From contig NZ_NAEW01000027.1 of assembly GCF_002075345.1 (NCBI RefSeq), positions 1 through 33,864 on the forward strand: a stretch of 33,864 nucleotides of DNA. The letters are read 5' to 3'. Below, piece by piece: positions 5,616-15,900 of the stretch. The position numbers and the translations under genes were made by a program. Source of the DNA: Citrobacter braakii (lineage in GTDB: Bacteria > Pseudomonadota > Gammaproteobacteria > Enterobacterales > Enterobacteriaceae). The number at the start of each line of letters is the position of its first letter. The stretch's first letter is position 1. The notes beneath the pieces are model-generated. The model saw only the letters and a program-made list of their open reading frames with translations. It did no database searches and was not told the origin of the DNA.

Positions 5616-8090
5616 TTATTGCGGAGTGACATCCTGAGGTCGCCACCAGTATGTTTGGTTGAATTCTTTCTTCGAACGCTGCTCCATCTTACGCAGATAG
5701 CCAGGGGAAAAATACTCCTGCATCTGGTTAAAAATCATATGGTCAAGCGCTGCCTTCAGGTACCAGATATTAGCACCAGGCGTCAGGCCTTTGCCAAGCT
5801 TAACCAGATCACCGCCAGTCTGCTCGCTCTTGCCCTCAACTGCGTTAAGCGGTATGCCCTGACCGATCTTAATGACATCATCAACGAGGCCAGCCACCGG
5901 TCCGAGCATTGAAGCCAGCGCGCCGCTCCCGTACCGGGTGTGGTCAGACAACAGGAAATCACCGTACAGCCCAAGACCACCACCTTTCAGCAGCGCACCA
6001 AGCCAGAATTTAGCAGCATCTTCACCAGCCATATCTCGCGGATTACGGCCTGACGCCATGTCGTTTAGTTGCTGAGAAAGCGCGCCAAGTATTGTCGTGC
6101 TGGCGATAAACGTCGCGATGTATGCCGCACGACCACCGGCAGAAGGCATACCCATAGCCCGAGACCAGTGACGCATGACAACGGATATCGGGAATGACTT
6201 GAACAAGAATACGCTGCGGGTTAATTCCCCTTTCCAGGTGCCGCGCTGGATACCTGAGCCGGTAATCATCTGTTCGCGTGCGCCTGGCGTAATGACTGCC
6301 ATATCAACTTCTTCAGTAACAGCACCGAGAAGCTTACGCATAGCCTCGAATTTTACACGCTCTGGCGCACCAAGGTGTTGCACGGAAGAATCAGGAATGC
6401 GCATGATACTTTCCGGAGTCAGCATCGTATTATTGCCTTTACCCCAGTCTTCCTGCTGAGCCAGTTTCCACACGGTCCAGTCAGTGTCGGTGATGCCTTT
6501 ACTTTTCAGGATGCGAAAGTCGTCATTTGAGAGACTTTTCAGATCAGGCGTTCTGTTGACCACCTCACCAAGACTACCCATCATTGTCACGCCATAGGCG
6601 CGCTTATGGGCGTCGGACCATGCAGTTAATCCACTGGCGCGCATCACCGCCGTTGCAGCCCATCGGGAGACAGACGGCCCCATATTATCCATCGCCCAAC
6701 GGTTCACGCTACCGAGAAGGGATTCCATAGCCAGACCAGCCCTACGCGCCCGGGCCAATTCAGTACGGTTCGTTGGGTCCATAGCCTCAAGCTGGTTACG
6801 GAAAAGCTGATTCATCGGGAGATTGGTAACCTTCGCCGACAGGTACATGGTGCCAAGATCTGAGAAAGACGCCAGCAACGCAGAGCCAAGACGACTGGCA
6901 ACCATCCAGTTGCGGATGTTATCCGACCAGCGTGCAATGTGCGGGTTGGCAACAGGCTGAGTTTTACCTGAGATGAAGTTATACAGGTTCTCGGTATTAT
7001 TTGCCTGGCGCTCTATACGACCGGTATCCTGCGGGTTAGCCGTAGCAGTCTCAGACTTCGTCTGGTCAAGCAGCGATCTGAACACGTGATCCGGGTTTGG
7101 ACCGTATGTCTCCACCAGCGCAATATCTTTACTTATCCCTTCCAGATGTCCGACCATGATTTCCCAGAGTGACCTGTCGCCGTACATCTGCTGGTACTGA
7201 AGGTATGAATCAGCGTCTTTGAAGTGTATCTGGCGGGATGCGTTGCCACGGTTTCCGCGTGCGCCAGAAATACGCATACCGGTATCAGTAAGTTTATTCA
7301 GACCACCAGTGGCGATGGTGTTATATGCTTCGCCAAGAAAGGCAGTAAGCTCAGAATCGCTCATCAACTGACCGTCGGCGCGGGTGTAATATTTTCTGTC
7401 AAGTTTGCCGATCACGTCACTGACCCATTTATCTTTCGATACCGCCCCAACCTTTTCCATAGAGTGATGTTGAGGTATGCCCCAGTTTTCCAGATATCCG
7501 ATATCGCCACCGGCATCATTGAAGCGGCGGCGAAGTAGTTCTGTTACTTCACCCCAGGCTTTCGCCCCTTTTCTGGCCTTCGCATTGCCAGTTTTCTGTC
7601 CGCGCATTTCAAAGACAAGATCTCTAACACCAGCCTCATCTTCAAACAGCCCGAAGAAACGAGGATCAACAGCCTCGAACGCCTCCTGTAACTGGCTTAA
7701 TGCGTAATCACGTGTCGCTTTCGTGCGTGACTCAACAGACAGAAAGTTTGATTTCCCGTCAGCGCTGAAGGCGATAGTGCGGTTGAGTGCGCCTAGCTTT
7801 CCGTCAGCACCCTGATAACTGTTAATGAATTTGTCCAGGCGCTGACGCGCTGCGATGGTAAGCGCGACACGGCGTTTTTTCAGTGCTGCCTCTCGCTGCA
7901 ACTCTTCAGCGGCCAGTTGCCCGGCGCGGCGCAGGCGCTCAGCGTCGTTAAGTTGACGCCATGACATCGGATCGTCACGGGCAATAGATCGCATATTGCG
8001 GTAAATGCGGTCTTCGATATTCTGTATTTCTCTGGCTGTAAGAGTGCGCTGTGCTGCCTGTTGCACGGCCTGAATACATTCCTGTCTCAT
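5616..8090 (-). CDS. Internal virion (ejection) protein, third of three
   Basis: An 824-aa protein with long Arg/Gln-rich helical stretches at the N-terminus. Toward the C-terminus are Gly/Ala-rich segments, including a hydrophobic patch near AAYIATFIASTTILGAL. It resembles the largest ejected proteins of epsilon15-like phages in size, composition and position. These proteins sit inside the head near the portal and are released to form a conduit for DNA across the cell envelope. It follows the 600-aa ejection gene by 4 nt. No enzymatic motif is visible. Confidence 0.7.
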   Translation of the reverse strand: MRQECIQAVQQAAQRTLTAREIQNIEDRIYRNMRSIARDDPMSWRQLNDAERLRRAGQLAAEELQREAALKKRRVALTIAARQRLDKFINSYQGADGKLGALNRTIAFSADGKSNFLSVESRTKATRDYALSQLQEAFEAVDPRFFGLFEDEAGVRDLVFEMRGQKTGNAKARKGAKAWGEVTELLRRRFNDAGGDIGYLENWGIPQHHSMEKVGAVSKDKWVSDVIGKLDRKYYTRADGQLMSDSELTAFLGEAYNTIATGGLNKLTDTGMRISGARGNRGNASRQIHFKDADSYLQYQQMYGDRSLWEIMVGHLEGISKDIALVETYGPNPDHVFRSLLDQTKSETATANPQDTGRIERQANNTENLYNFISGKTQPVANPHIARWSDNIRNWMVASRLGSALLASFSDLGTMYLSAKVTNLPMNQLFRNQLEAMDPTNRTELARARRAGLAMESLLGSVNRWAMDNMGPSVSRWAATAVMRASGLTAWSDAHKRAYGVTMMGSLGEVVNRTPDLKSLSNDDFRILKSKGITDTDWTVWKLAQQEDWGKGNNTMLTPESIMRIPDSSVQHLGAPERVKFEAMRKLLGAVTEEVDMAVITPGAREQMITGSGIQRGTWKGELTRSVFLFKSFPISVVMRHWSRAMGMPSAGGRAAYIATFIASTTILGALSQQLNDMASGRNPRDMAGEDAAKFWLGALLKGGGLGLYGDFLLSDHTRYGSGALASMLGPVAGLVDDVIKIGQGIPLNAVEGKSEQTGGDLVKLGKGLTPGANIWYLKAALDHMIFNQMQEYFSPGYLRKMEQRSKKEFNQTYWWRPQDVTPQ

Positions 8091-8094
8091 TCAA

Positions 8095-9897
8095 TTATCC
8101 TCTCAAGAAACACGCTACAGCCACGTCAAAAAGGCTGGAATCCTGTATTGCCTGCTCATTCTCTTTGCTCGCTTCGTCCAGCACTTCCCGAGCGCTGCGC
8201 GACTGTGGGTTTCCGTCATCATCGAGAATGGTGATCATCATGTCAGGTGACTCAACCAGCGAGTCTTCAGCAATAAGCAGATCCATATCTCCGGCCTGCT
8301 CCGCTGTTGGCCTTTGCTCTGCCTGCCGCAATATGGCACTAGGTTCAAAAGGTGCAACTTCGTCAGGAGTCCGGACCTCTGCCGTTTTGTAGAATGAAAC
8401 AGCCTGAGCATTGAGATCGCTTTCTGCCTGCTGACGCCGTGCTAATTCCGCCCGCGCTTCAAAGTTAACCCCACCCTCAACATTCGCCGCCAGATTATCC
8501 TTTGCCGTCTGTAGTCTGACCGACTCGTCATTGATACGCTGGTCAATATCACGCAGCCTTTCCTGACGCGCTGCGCGTGCACGCGATAACTCACGTCCGC
8601 TGCCTGAAGGTTGTTCGTTCAGGACTCCGGAGCGTTCCTGGTTGAGTGTTTCAATGTATCGCTCAATACCGGCGATATCAGTCTGTAACTGATTAACCTG
8701 CTCAACGTCTAAAGCCTGTGCTGCCTGCTGCTCAAGCAATCTGGTGTCAACTGCAACCTGAGTGCTACCTTCATCTGTGCGATACAGGGTTTCATCGATC
8801 GCCTGAGAAATCAGGTTTCTGCGCCATGGAATTTCAGTGAATGAAGCCGGTTCGGCAATGCTGGCCACATCAACTGCACGGCCCTGGCTTACGTCATTCA
8901 TCGCCTTCTGTAGCGCCTGTATATGCGCATCACGTGACAGAACATTAACCGGAACACCAGGAGCAACATCAATCTCAGCATGATGTGAGGCATTGGCTGC
9001 CAGCGCTGCATCCACCTCCGCCGGGGAAAACTCTGGAGTTGCAGCACTTTCACCGCGGGCATTAAGGAACCGGCCAACACCACCAAATGCCACACCAAGA
9101 ACCGCATCGATGGCGATAGACTGGCGATCAAACACATCGTACTGAGCCGCCATTTCGTTATAACCACCATCACGCAGCGTCTTTGCAGTCAGCCCGCGCT
9201 GGGCCATCCCAAAGGCAATGTTAGTTCCGGCTGCGTATGCGATATCTGGAGCTGCGCGAACAGCAGTAGCTGCAACATTACGTACTGCGCTTTCACCTGT
9301 CCTCGCCAGTTGTGCGCCAACACTTTCTGCCAGCGCCCCACCGGCACGTAAACCCAGGCTCATAGGGATCAATGTGCCAGCGCCAGCAGTGACACCCTGC
9401 ACCAGACCAGCCTCCTGAGCAGTCCTGAAATCTACGCCCTGAGCAGTCAATTTCTCAAACTCAGAGAATCCCTGCAGTGCAGTGACGGAAGCAGCACCAC
9501 CAGCGGGACCGGCCAGCAGCGTACCAACGACAGCCTGCCCGCCCATATCGAACAGACCATTCAGAACCTGACCAGCAGTTCCTGTTGTGGCGGCGTCAGG
9601 AGTCAGGCGCTTAACTTGCTGCTCTGCTAGTTTTCGCTGTTCGCCGATGTATTCAGCCGACGTATCATTGATGGAAGTGTTTTCGTTAACAAACTTAGCG
9701 ATGGGTGAAACGATCTTATCCATTCCAGCCCAAAGAAGCTGGTCTGGTTTGGCAACCAGTCCAGAGTACATGCCCGAAACAGCAGCAGTACCTGAGTTAT
9801 CGAAGAAACCTACATCGGTATTAAACCCTGCTGGGTTAGATGCCGCTTCATCCAGTTGCTGATTCTGGTTAACTGCGTTGAGACCAAAGTAACTCAT
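8095..9897 (-). CDS. Internal virion (ejection) protein, second of three
   Basis: A 600-aa protein. The N-terminal third is Ala/Gly-rich, with likely membrane-interacting segments (GTAGQVLNGLFDMGGQAV, TLLAGPAGGAASVTAL). A Gln/Glu/Arg-rich coiled coil spans about 390-500 (LLEQQAAQALDVEQVNQLQ and the ARAARQERLRDI region). These traits fit ejected core proteins of podoviruses, which must cross the portal and enter the envelope. Its start overlaps the stop of the upstream gene by 4 nt, indicating one translation unit with the other ejection proteins. Confidence 0.7.
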   Translation of the reverse strand: MSYFGLNAVNQNQQLDEAASNPAGFNTDVGFFDNSGTAAVSGMYSGLVAKPDQLLWAGMDKIVSPIAKFVNENTSINDTSAEYIGEQRKLAEQQVKRLTPDAATTGTAGQVLNGLFDMGGQAVVGTLLAGPAGGAASVTALQGFSEFEKLTAQGVDFRTAQEAGLVQGVTAGAGTLIPMSLGLRAGGALAESVGAQLARTGESAVRNVAATAVRAAPDIAYAAGTNIAFGMAQRGLTAKTLRDGGYNEMAAQYDVFDRQSIAIDAVLGVAFGGVGRFLNARGESAATPEFSPAEVDAALAANASHHAEIDVAPGVPVNVLSRDAHIQALQKAMNDVSQGRAVDVASIAEPASFTEIPWRRNLISQAIDETLYRTDEGSTQVAVDTRLLEQQAAQALDVEQVNQLQTDIAGIERYIETLNQERSGVLNEQPSGSGRELSRARAARQERLRDIDQRINDESVRLQTAKDNLAANVEGGVNFEARAELARRQQAESDLNAQAVSFYKTAEVRTPDEVAPFEPSAILRQAEQRPTAEQAGDMDLLIAEDSLVESPDMMITILDDDGNPQSRSAREVLDEASKENEQAIQDSSLFDVAVACFLRG

Positions 9898-12404
9898 TGC
9901 GGGATCCCCTCTGAGAATCTCTGGCGCTGTTGGGTAAGGTCGATGACGACAGGAGTTCCATCATCTTTCAGCAAATACCCAGTGCCGAGTTTCACCAGAT
10001 ACTGGCTATCTCCATAGCTTTGCAGACCGTACTGGCCTGGCGGTGCTTTAATTCCTGCGCCAGTCACCTGAGTTTTCCATGCCTGATCAACTTGTTTATC
10101 AAATTGTTCGGCAGACATCCCCCAAGGCAACAGAACACTGCCCATGCCGTTATAATCGTGCACGCCACCAGTAGCTACGTTAACAGCCTGCTTCCATGTG
10201 TCACTGTCAATTTCCCCCGAAACAACACCCTTCTTCGCCATCACCCCAGCGTAATAGTCCTTTGCTATCTCATATGCCATTGATGCACCCTGCGCGTCAC
10301 CGGCAAACGCATCCTTCACCATGTCAGAGAACTCTAGTCGCAGATCGTTATCCTTCGGCATTGGGATGCCCTTAGCATCATCAGTTCCTTTACGCGCCGC
10401 GGCACCGGACAGGATGGTTTGCGCTGCTGTTTCTGGTGATACAGAAACATCAGGGTTAAACCAGTTTTTCTCCGCTACCACTCCTCCTGGCTTATCCATA
10501 AGGATCCCAGCTACCGCTGCTGATGGCGCATTGGTGCTTATCTGCTGAAGCGCTGACATATATACCTGACCGCCCCCAGTGCTCTGCCGAATGGTGTCGA
10601 GATATGCAGACTGCTGAGAAACTGGTGCATCGCGGAAGAAAGCCCCGATCTGATTCGCCTCTTCTTTGGAAAAGAACGTCAGCGGCGTACCGTATGATTT
10701 AGCCAGATCATTAACCTGTGCAGCTCGCAACGCGATACTCTGACCGAAGTTTGCCTGGTTATTCATGTCGATCGGCTTCGTCTGCCCGGCGGCAAGTGAG
10801 AACTGCACCGGGTCAGCCTGGCGCTGTTTGATTACCTGATTTGCAGCGGTAACCACATTGTCATAAAGCGCGGCGCGTGACGCATATCCTTCGCCAGTTT
10901 CACCAGTATCTGGCTTCAGATTTTCTACTGCTGCCTGGATGCTGCTAGTCGGCATGTTGCGAAACGATCCGATGTACTGCCCAGCGATCTGCGTGTTGCG
11001 AAACTCGGTATAGCGTAGATTTCCCTCCCGCACGCCGTAGGCGGCTAGGAAGTCGTTCTGCGTAGGAGCATCAGGGAAGTCAACCCCGCGCATGTATGCT
11101 GCGCTGGCATCACGCACACGACTGTCGATATTAGTGCGATATTCCGCCTGCTGCTGTTTGCGGATTTGATCGGCTTGACGAAGGAAGGTTGCCTGCGCCT
11201 CAGGAGATGCAGCGTCGAATGCAGCATTGCCTGTATAGCGTTTTGTGCTGGTCGGAAGCTGAGACAGACCGATTGCTGCGCTAACACCGGTAGCAAGTTG
11301 CTGATCACTGTACGGCTGGCTGCCGTTCTCATGTTGGATAATGGAGGCACACAAAGCCTTTAGCGTATCAGGGTTTGATGCGTCAAGCGGTTGGTTAGGT
11401 GTTACGCCGAGCTGCGCACATACCGCCTGAATATAGGCGTCAGTGTCGTTATTGTCAGACGGCGGGGCCCAGCGGTTAATGATGTCGCTGACAGTATCAA
11501 TACCCTGTCTTTGGTATGACAGCAAGTTGCGACCAAGCGCCCGAATACCGTGCTCTGGCGTTTCGAATTTCGCAAATCGACCATCATCACCGGTCTGGCC
11601 TACCCACGGATTAGTTTTGCTGTATTCCAGATTTCCTGGGTTATTGTTGCGAATGCCACGGGCGCTATCACCAGAACTACCTTCTGATACTGCACGGCGG
11701 GAACCGGTAACCGTATCGCTTAACTCGCCATTACTCTGGATGAACTCGATCGAATTATTTGCCGACCACTGAGAAAGGGAAGCATCGGCGACCTTCTCTT
11801 TGAACTCAATCTTTTTGGCCTGAATCTGCTCGGTGCTCCAGCCATGCGCGGCACCATAATCTTCGATCTGCTGGAAAGTTTGCTGGTTGTAGAGAACATA
11901 GTTAGCATTGTCGCCGTAGGCGGCAGCAGCCAGCTTCCCGTTATTCGCCAGAGTCGCCTGGAACTGACCTTCTTCATAGGCATTAATTTGGCTTATCTCA
12001 TGTCGACCAGCCTGGGTGGTAAACTGAATGCGCTGCTGCTGTGCCTGCTGCATAAAACCAGCCCGGGCACCTTCCGGCAATGTCATCGCGATCTGCTCTG
12101 CCTGAGCATCGAATTGCTGAGTGTACTCATCACGCTTACCTATCGCGTTCTTACCCTGCATGTTTAGCAGCCCAGTATCAGGATTAGTCAGCAGATCGCT
12201 GGAAATCTGGCTGAGTTGCAATGATGCATCCTGAGCCTGAGCAACATCAGCGCGCTGCCTTGCCTGTGCAAAAACATCCATGGCCTTTGGCCCTACCTGC
12301 GTCAGTGCGTCACCGATGTTTGGCTGATCGAATGCCTGAAAACCAGGAGACTGAAACCCTCTGCTTTCGACCTGACGACCGGTGACTGTTGGTACTGTTG
12401 GCAT
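9894..12404 (-). CDS. Internal virion protein with peptidoglycan-hydrolase-like domain
   Basis: An 836-aa protein. The N-terminal part is helical and Gln-rich. A central domain (about residues 245-385) contains RGIRNNNPGNLEY, FAKFETPEHGIRALGRNLL and IINRWAPPSDNNDTDAYI, a signature I associate with virion-associated murein-hydrolase or transglycosylase-like domains in phage structural proteins. It would locally open peptidoglycan for the ejection conduit. The rest is large and helical without clear motifs. It is the first and largest of the three ejection genes, 12 nt after the small core protein. The catalytic residue cannot be assigned by eye. Confidence 0.7.
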   Translation of the reverse strand: MPTVPTVTGRQVESRGFQSPGFQAFDQPNIGDALTQVGPKAMDVFAQARQRADVAQAQDASLQLSQISSDLLTNPDTGLLNMQGKNAIGKRDEYTQQFDAQAEQIAMTLPEGARAGFMQQAQQQRIQFTTQAGRHEISQINAYEEGQFQATLANNGKLAAAAYGDNANYVLYNQQTFQQIEDYGAAHGWSTEQIQAKKIEFKEKVADASLSQWSANNSIEFIQSNGELSDTVTGSRRAVSEGSSGDSARGIRNNNPGNLEYSKTNPWVGQTGDDGRFAKFETPEHGIRALGRNLLSYQRQGIDTVSDIINRWAPPSDNNDTDAYIQAVCAQLGVTPNQPLDASNPDTLKALCASIIQHENGSQPYSDQQLATGVSAAIGLSQLPTSTKRYTGNAAFDAASPEAQATFLRQADQIRKQQQAEYRTNIDSRVRDASAAYMRGVDFPDAPTQNDFLAAYGVREGNLRYTEFRNTQIAGQYIGSFRNMPTSSIQAAVENLKPDTGETGEGYASRAALYDNVVTAANQVIKQRQADPVQFSLAAGQTKPIDMNNQANFGQSIALRAAQVNDLAKSYGTPLTFFSKEEANQIGAFFRDAPVSQQSAYLDTIRQSTGGGQVYMSALQQISTNAPSAAVAGILMDKPGGVVAEKNWFNPDVSVSPETAAQTILSGAAARKGTDDAKGIPMPKDNDLRLEFSDMVKDAFAGDAQGASMAYEIAKDYYAGVMAKKGVVSGEIDSDTWKQAVNVATGGVHDYNGMGSVLLPWGMSAEQFDKQVDQAWKTQVTGAGIKAPPGQYGLQSYGDSQYLVKLGTGYLLKDDGTPVVIDLTQQRQRFSEGIPQ

Positions 12405-12416
12405 TTCTATGTCTCC

Positions 12417-12959
12417 TTATCGACCGGTTGGTGTGCCGATAGCAGCGCTAATCGGAGCCGCTTTACTTTGGGTGAATGGTGACCACGTTCCACCGCCCAT
12501 CTGGTACGCGCCATATGCCTGAAGAGGTGCTGTCAGCAATGTAGTGAATGCGCCCATATTTCCCTGCTTACGCGAAGCACTGGCCTGGGATTTATAGTTG
12601 GCTGCCTGGACTTCATACCCATATGCTTCACGCTGAGCGTTATTAACCGTAGTCAGCGCATCAAGCGCGCCAAACTGAGCTGTATCACCAAAGATATCCA
12701 GCGCCACACCAGTGGAGAGGTCTGCACCTGTAGCCCCCAAAGTTGCAGCCTGTGTTCCGGCGGCCTGCCGATTGCGACGGCGAACCTCATCAGCCTGAGC
12801 ATTGCCACGGTTGATAGAATCCTGTGCCTGTGCCGTAGCCACCTCTGCATTTTGCTCGGCAACAGCAGATGAATACTTACCTTGCTGGTACTGGTTGTAT
12901 GCTGAAACGCCACTTAAAGCGACACTGGCGCCAGCGAGAGCGATAGCCGGGCTGCACAT
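12417..12959 (-). CDS. Virion core protein, T7 gp14-like
   Basis: A 180-aa Ala/Gln-rich protein. The N-terminus is hydrophobic (SPAIALAGASVALSGVSAYNQ), followed by a helical region with Gln/Asn repeats (AEQNAEVATAQAQDSINRGNAQADEVRRRNRQAAGTQAA). This architecture and its place before the ejection proteins match internal core proteins of the T7 gp14 type, which can form a pore in the outer membrane during ejection. Its start codon touches the stop of the upstream GNAT-like gene. Confidence 0.65.
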   Translation of the reverse strand: MCSPAIALAGASVALSGVSAYNQYQQGKYSSAVAEQNAEVATAQAQDSINRGNAQADEVRRRNRQAAGTQAATLGATGADLSTGVALDIFGDTAQFGALDALTTVNNAQREAYGYEVQAANYKSQASASRKQGNMGAFTTLLTAPLQAYGAYQMGGGTWSPFTQSKAAPISAAIGTPTGR

Positions 12960-13423
12960 TATTTTCTCTCCATGTGGAAACGGTGAAACGGTAGGTTGTT
13001 AATGCCGTATGGCTGAGGTTCGTCGATGGTGAATCCCAACCAGTGAAGCCATATGCGTGCGGTGTGGTTACGTGTATCAACATAATTTTCAAGATACGGG
13101 TAAACAGTCAGCATTGCATTGACCACTTTTCCGCACCGTCTCAGGAAGGTTCTCTGGTATTTCTCCAGCGCGTCAGTGCCAACCAGCCATGGAATGCCGC
13201 TGCCGCCGATCATCGATGCTGGTGCTACGCCGAAGACAGTCACCACCTCACCGTTTATCAGCCCGGCGCAGCAGAATGTTGACGTGCGCAGACCGGTTTC
13301 CAGAACTCGGCGCGGACTCCATCCATTGGTTGCCAGAAATTCATCAATATCAGCCTGGCGAACAAGCGGAATAATGGCTTCTATATGCTCTGCGGTTGCG
13401 GGTACGATCTGAGCTTTAATCAT
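12959..13423 (-). CDS. GNAT-fold virion protein, T7 gp13-like
   Basis: A 154-aa protein with a GNAT acetyltransferase-like layout: IVPATAEHIEAIIPLVRQADIDEF, then VTVFGVAP and WLVGTDALEKYQRTFLRRCGKVV, ending with IWLHWLGFTIDEPQPYG. This resembles T7 internal virion protein gp13 and its relatives (DUF2833). Those proteins keep the fold, but enzymatic activity is not established. It probably helps assemble the internal core. It abuts the hub gene upstream and the core gene downstream with 1-nt overlaps. Confidence 0.65.
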   Translation of the reverse strand: MIKAQIVPATAEHIEAIIPLVRQADIDEFLATNGWSPRRVLETGLRTSTFCCAGLINGEVVTVFGVAPASMIGGSGIPWLVGTDALEKYQRTFLRRCGKVVNAMLTVYPYLENYVDTRNHTARIWLHWLGFTIDEPQPYGINNLPFHRFHMERK

Positions 13424-15900
13424 CAGAAGCCTCCGACGGTAAGGCGAGGCAATACGGCAAGAACAGAAAGTGGAAGCGGGTCGAGTTGTCGAACCTTAAC
13501 TCGTCCGTTTTTATCCCAGTTGCTGTCGAGTTTTACTTCAACCTTGCCGGTAGCGTCATCAACAGGATCGTCGTAGAACTCAAATTCACGCTGCGGATAT
13601 TCATACCAGGTTCCGCCCGGAGTGGTGGCCCATATTCCACGGCTGGCATTGACGACCATCGTTACAGTAGGAATGACCTGCTTTTTATCCAGCAGTGTTT
13701 CCTGCCCGTTGATATTGATGTCCAGCGTTTCAAATTCAGCGGTGATAGGCAGGCCTATGTGGACGACAGCACCGGGTGATTCCAGCGTGACAGATCCACC
13801 AGTTACAACCTTCTGAGGCTCAACGCTGGCATCTGAAAGGATGTTTACCGTCTGGCCTTCAAGGTGTGACAAACCACTGAACGTCTGGCGGGCCATTTGC
13901 CAGTTAGTTGTGGCCACATTGCGAAGCACCGGCGGAACGTTGCGGTTGAAGCGCACGACCACCGCAGTGTTGCTTGTTACCGAGATGATATCGCCGCGCA
14001 GCTCTTTAGCCACCGGTTCGTTGGTGTCTGGATCCGTGCCGGTATATGGGAACTGAATCTGAGCACCAACATCGGTATTAACGAAATACGCTCCACCACT
14101 GACAGTAACCGGATAATCAACCTGATAGCTCCAGTCACCTGTGCCACCGCTGATGGTCATTGTTTGTGATGATGTATTGCGCCCGTCGTAGCTCAGGCCG
14201 CAGTCGACAAAGAACGCATCTTCATCGTTGGTGAACAGGCGACTGGACAGGCGTTCGATGTAACGTTTTGTCTGCCCGTTGATAGTACGGTTAACCACGA
14301 AGTAAACAGCATCCTCGCTTCCTTCACTGATAGAGCAGGTACTTTCGTACTTACCGGCGCTGGATTGTGGCGCCCATGCGAAAACCTGCTGGTCGCGCAG
14401 ATATGTCAACACCAGCAATTTACCGTCATCACGAATGCAGAACGCGCTGCTGTACGGAACAATGCAGAATGACCAGTCAACAATGCTGTGTTTCTGGAAC
14501 AGGTGGTTTGCCAGTATAGTCAGGTCCGTACCCTGGTACCCGTCAACATCAAACGAATACGCCAGATCACGAACAACGCTACCCTTCTCCTGGATGAACA
14601 ACGCAATGTTAGCCACGGCGATAGGTGGTACGTTACTGGATCCGTTATTCCCCTGAGAGCTGAAAGAGAACGCCGACGGCGTGAGGACCTTATTCTGGTC
14701 CCCGGATATCGTATATTCCCCACCAGATGTCAGAGCGACCAGGTTACCAACGTCAATAAGGTGGCGGATCTCATTCACCTGCCGCCCGGCGTAGGTGTAG
14801 ATAATACGATCATCATCCTGAATTGGGTTGTTCTTACCGAAATCTTTATAATCGCCGGTGCGGCTTGCCCAGATGGTTTGTGGGTACGCGGTAGACGCGG
14901 CAAAGTACAGGCGCTGCTGGTAATAAACAACAGTGCTCGGGTAGCCATTAACGCTGTTCCATGCGTATTTGGCCCACTTATAGCTTGCGTTAGCAGAGCC
15001 TACTACCTGAGACGGAATGAATGAGACCACATCGGCAGTTGCGGTCAGGCCATCGCCAGCCACTGCTGTGATTTTGGCAATGCCGAAACCGCTGTGCAGG
15101 TACTCCCACTGGATCCCGGTATCATCTGAACCAGTACCGCCCCAGCCATCCCACGACATTCCCTCTGTATGCGAAGGGCGAAGTGTTCCGGTCTTGCCAG
15201 CAGTATTGGCGCGGTAGTAGTTGCTGTCTGCACGGCGAACATCGTTGATTGCTGTGGTCTTACTAGTCTCCCATACTGGTACGGAATCAATAGCAGGCTG
15301 CTCGAGATAGAACAGTTTTCCGACCTGCTCAGCACCGAAGATGGCAGAACTTGCCGTCAACGTAATGGTTCCAGTGCTGGCGCTGGCGTATACCTTCACT
15401 GTATCGTCAACGTTGATATCTTCGAACGGTCCGTTTTTGGTGGTGACGTCGACGATCTGCCAGTTGTCGTGTGCGTAACGGCGCAGTTCTTTCGGCGGGT
15501 ATGCAGGATGCACCAGCGTCAGAACGTCAGCACTCTGCGTGAATTTTATGCGGAAAAGGTCGGTATCAGCATACGGCATTGCCAGCTCATAAATCACATT
15601 GCTGGTCGTCAGAACATAAGCGCCGTCTTTAATGACGCGCATATAGTTGTGCCCGAACTCCAGAGCATAGGTCTGTACGGTCGAGAACTGAAATGGGATT
15701 AACCGGCACTTGCGATCAGGATATTTAGCAGGACCAACAAAGCGCGTACCGGGTCGGTTCTCTACGCCGCCATACTGACGGACAATGAAGTTATCGCACT
15801 TGCGAAGCGCCACCTGATACTTTGACATATCAATGCGGCCGTACAGTGACGGACCAATTTCACCACCGGCAAAGCTCGGTTGAATCCAGCTAAAAGCCAT
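13423..15900 (-). CDS. Tail hub / nozzle protein
   Basis: An 825-aa protein starting MAFSWIQPSFAGGEIGPSLYGRIDMSKY. This N-terminus (FAGGE, then GR.D...Y..al..c.N) is characteristic of large podovirus tail-tube hub proteins. The rest is rich in beta-strand-forming residues, Thr, Val and aromatics, with no enzymatic motif. It should sit below the tail adaptor and hold the tailspikes. The gene overlaps both neighbours by 1 nt. Confidence 0.75.
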   Translation of the reverse strand: MAFSWIQPSFAGGEIGPSLYGRIDMSKYQVALRKCDNFIVRQYGGVENRPGTRFVGPAKYPDRKCRLIPFQFSTVQTYALEFGHNYMRVIKDGAYVLTTSNVIYELAMPYADTDLFRIKFTQSADVLTLVHPAYPPKELRRYAHDNWQIVDVTTKNGPFEDINVDDTVKVYASASTGTITLTASSAIFGAEQVGKLFYLEQPAIDSVPVWETSKTTAINDVRRADSNYYRANTAGKTGTLRPSHTEGMSWDGWGGTGSDDTGIQWEYLHSGFGIAKITAVAGDGLTATADVVSFIPSQVVGSANASYKWAKYAWNSVNGYPSTVVYYQQRLYFAASTAYPQTIWASRTGDYKDFGKNNPIQDDDRIIYTYAGRQVNEIRHLIDVGNLVALTSGGEYTISGDQNKVLTPSAFSFSSQGNNGSSNVPPIAVANIALFIQEKGSVVRDLAYSFDVDGYQGTDLTILANHLFQKHSIVDWSFCIVPYSSAFCIRDDGKLLVLTYLRDQQVFAWAPQSSAGKYESTCSISEGSEDAVYFVVNRTINGQTKRYIERLSSRLFTNDEDAFFVDCGLSYDGRNTSSQTMTISGGTGDWSYQVDYPVTVSGGAYFVNTDVGAQIQFPYTGTDPDTNEPVAKELRGDIISVTSNTAVVVRFNRNVPPVLRNVATTNWQMARQTFSGLSHLEGQTVNILSDASVEPQKVVTGGSVTLESPGAVVHIGLPITAEFETLDININGQETLLDKKQVIPTVTMVVNASRGIWATTPGGTWYEYPQREFEFYDDPVDDATGKVEVKLDSNWDKNGRVKVRQLDPLPLSVLAVLPRLTVGGF

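Noticed and set aside
5415..5912. Plus-strand 165-aa ORF after the SOS gene
   Set aside because: It reads through a terminator and lies antisense to the 46-aa gene and the end of the ejection gene; its product is low in plausible structure.
14488..15702. Plus-strand ORFs of 178 and 177 aa opposite the tail hub gene
   Set aside because: Shadows of the hub gene; no start signals or recognisable domains.
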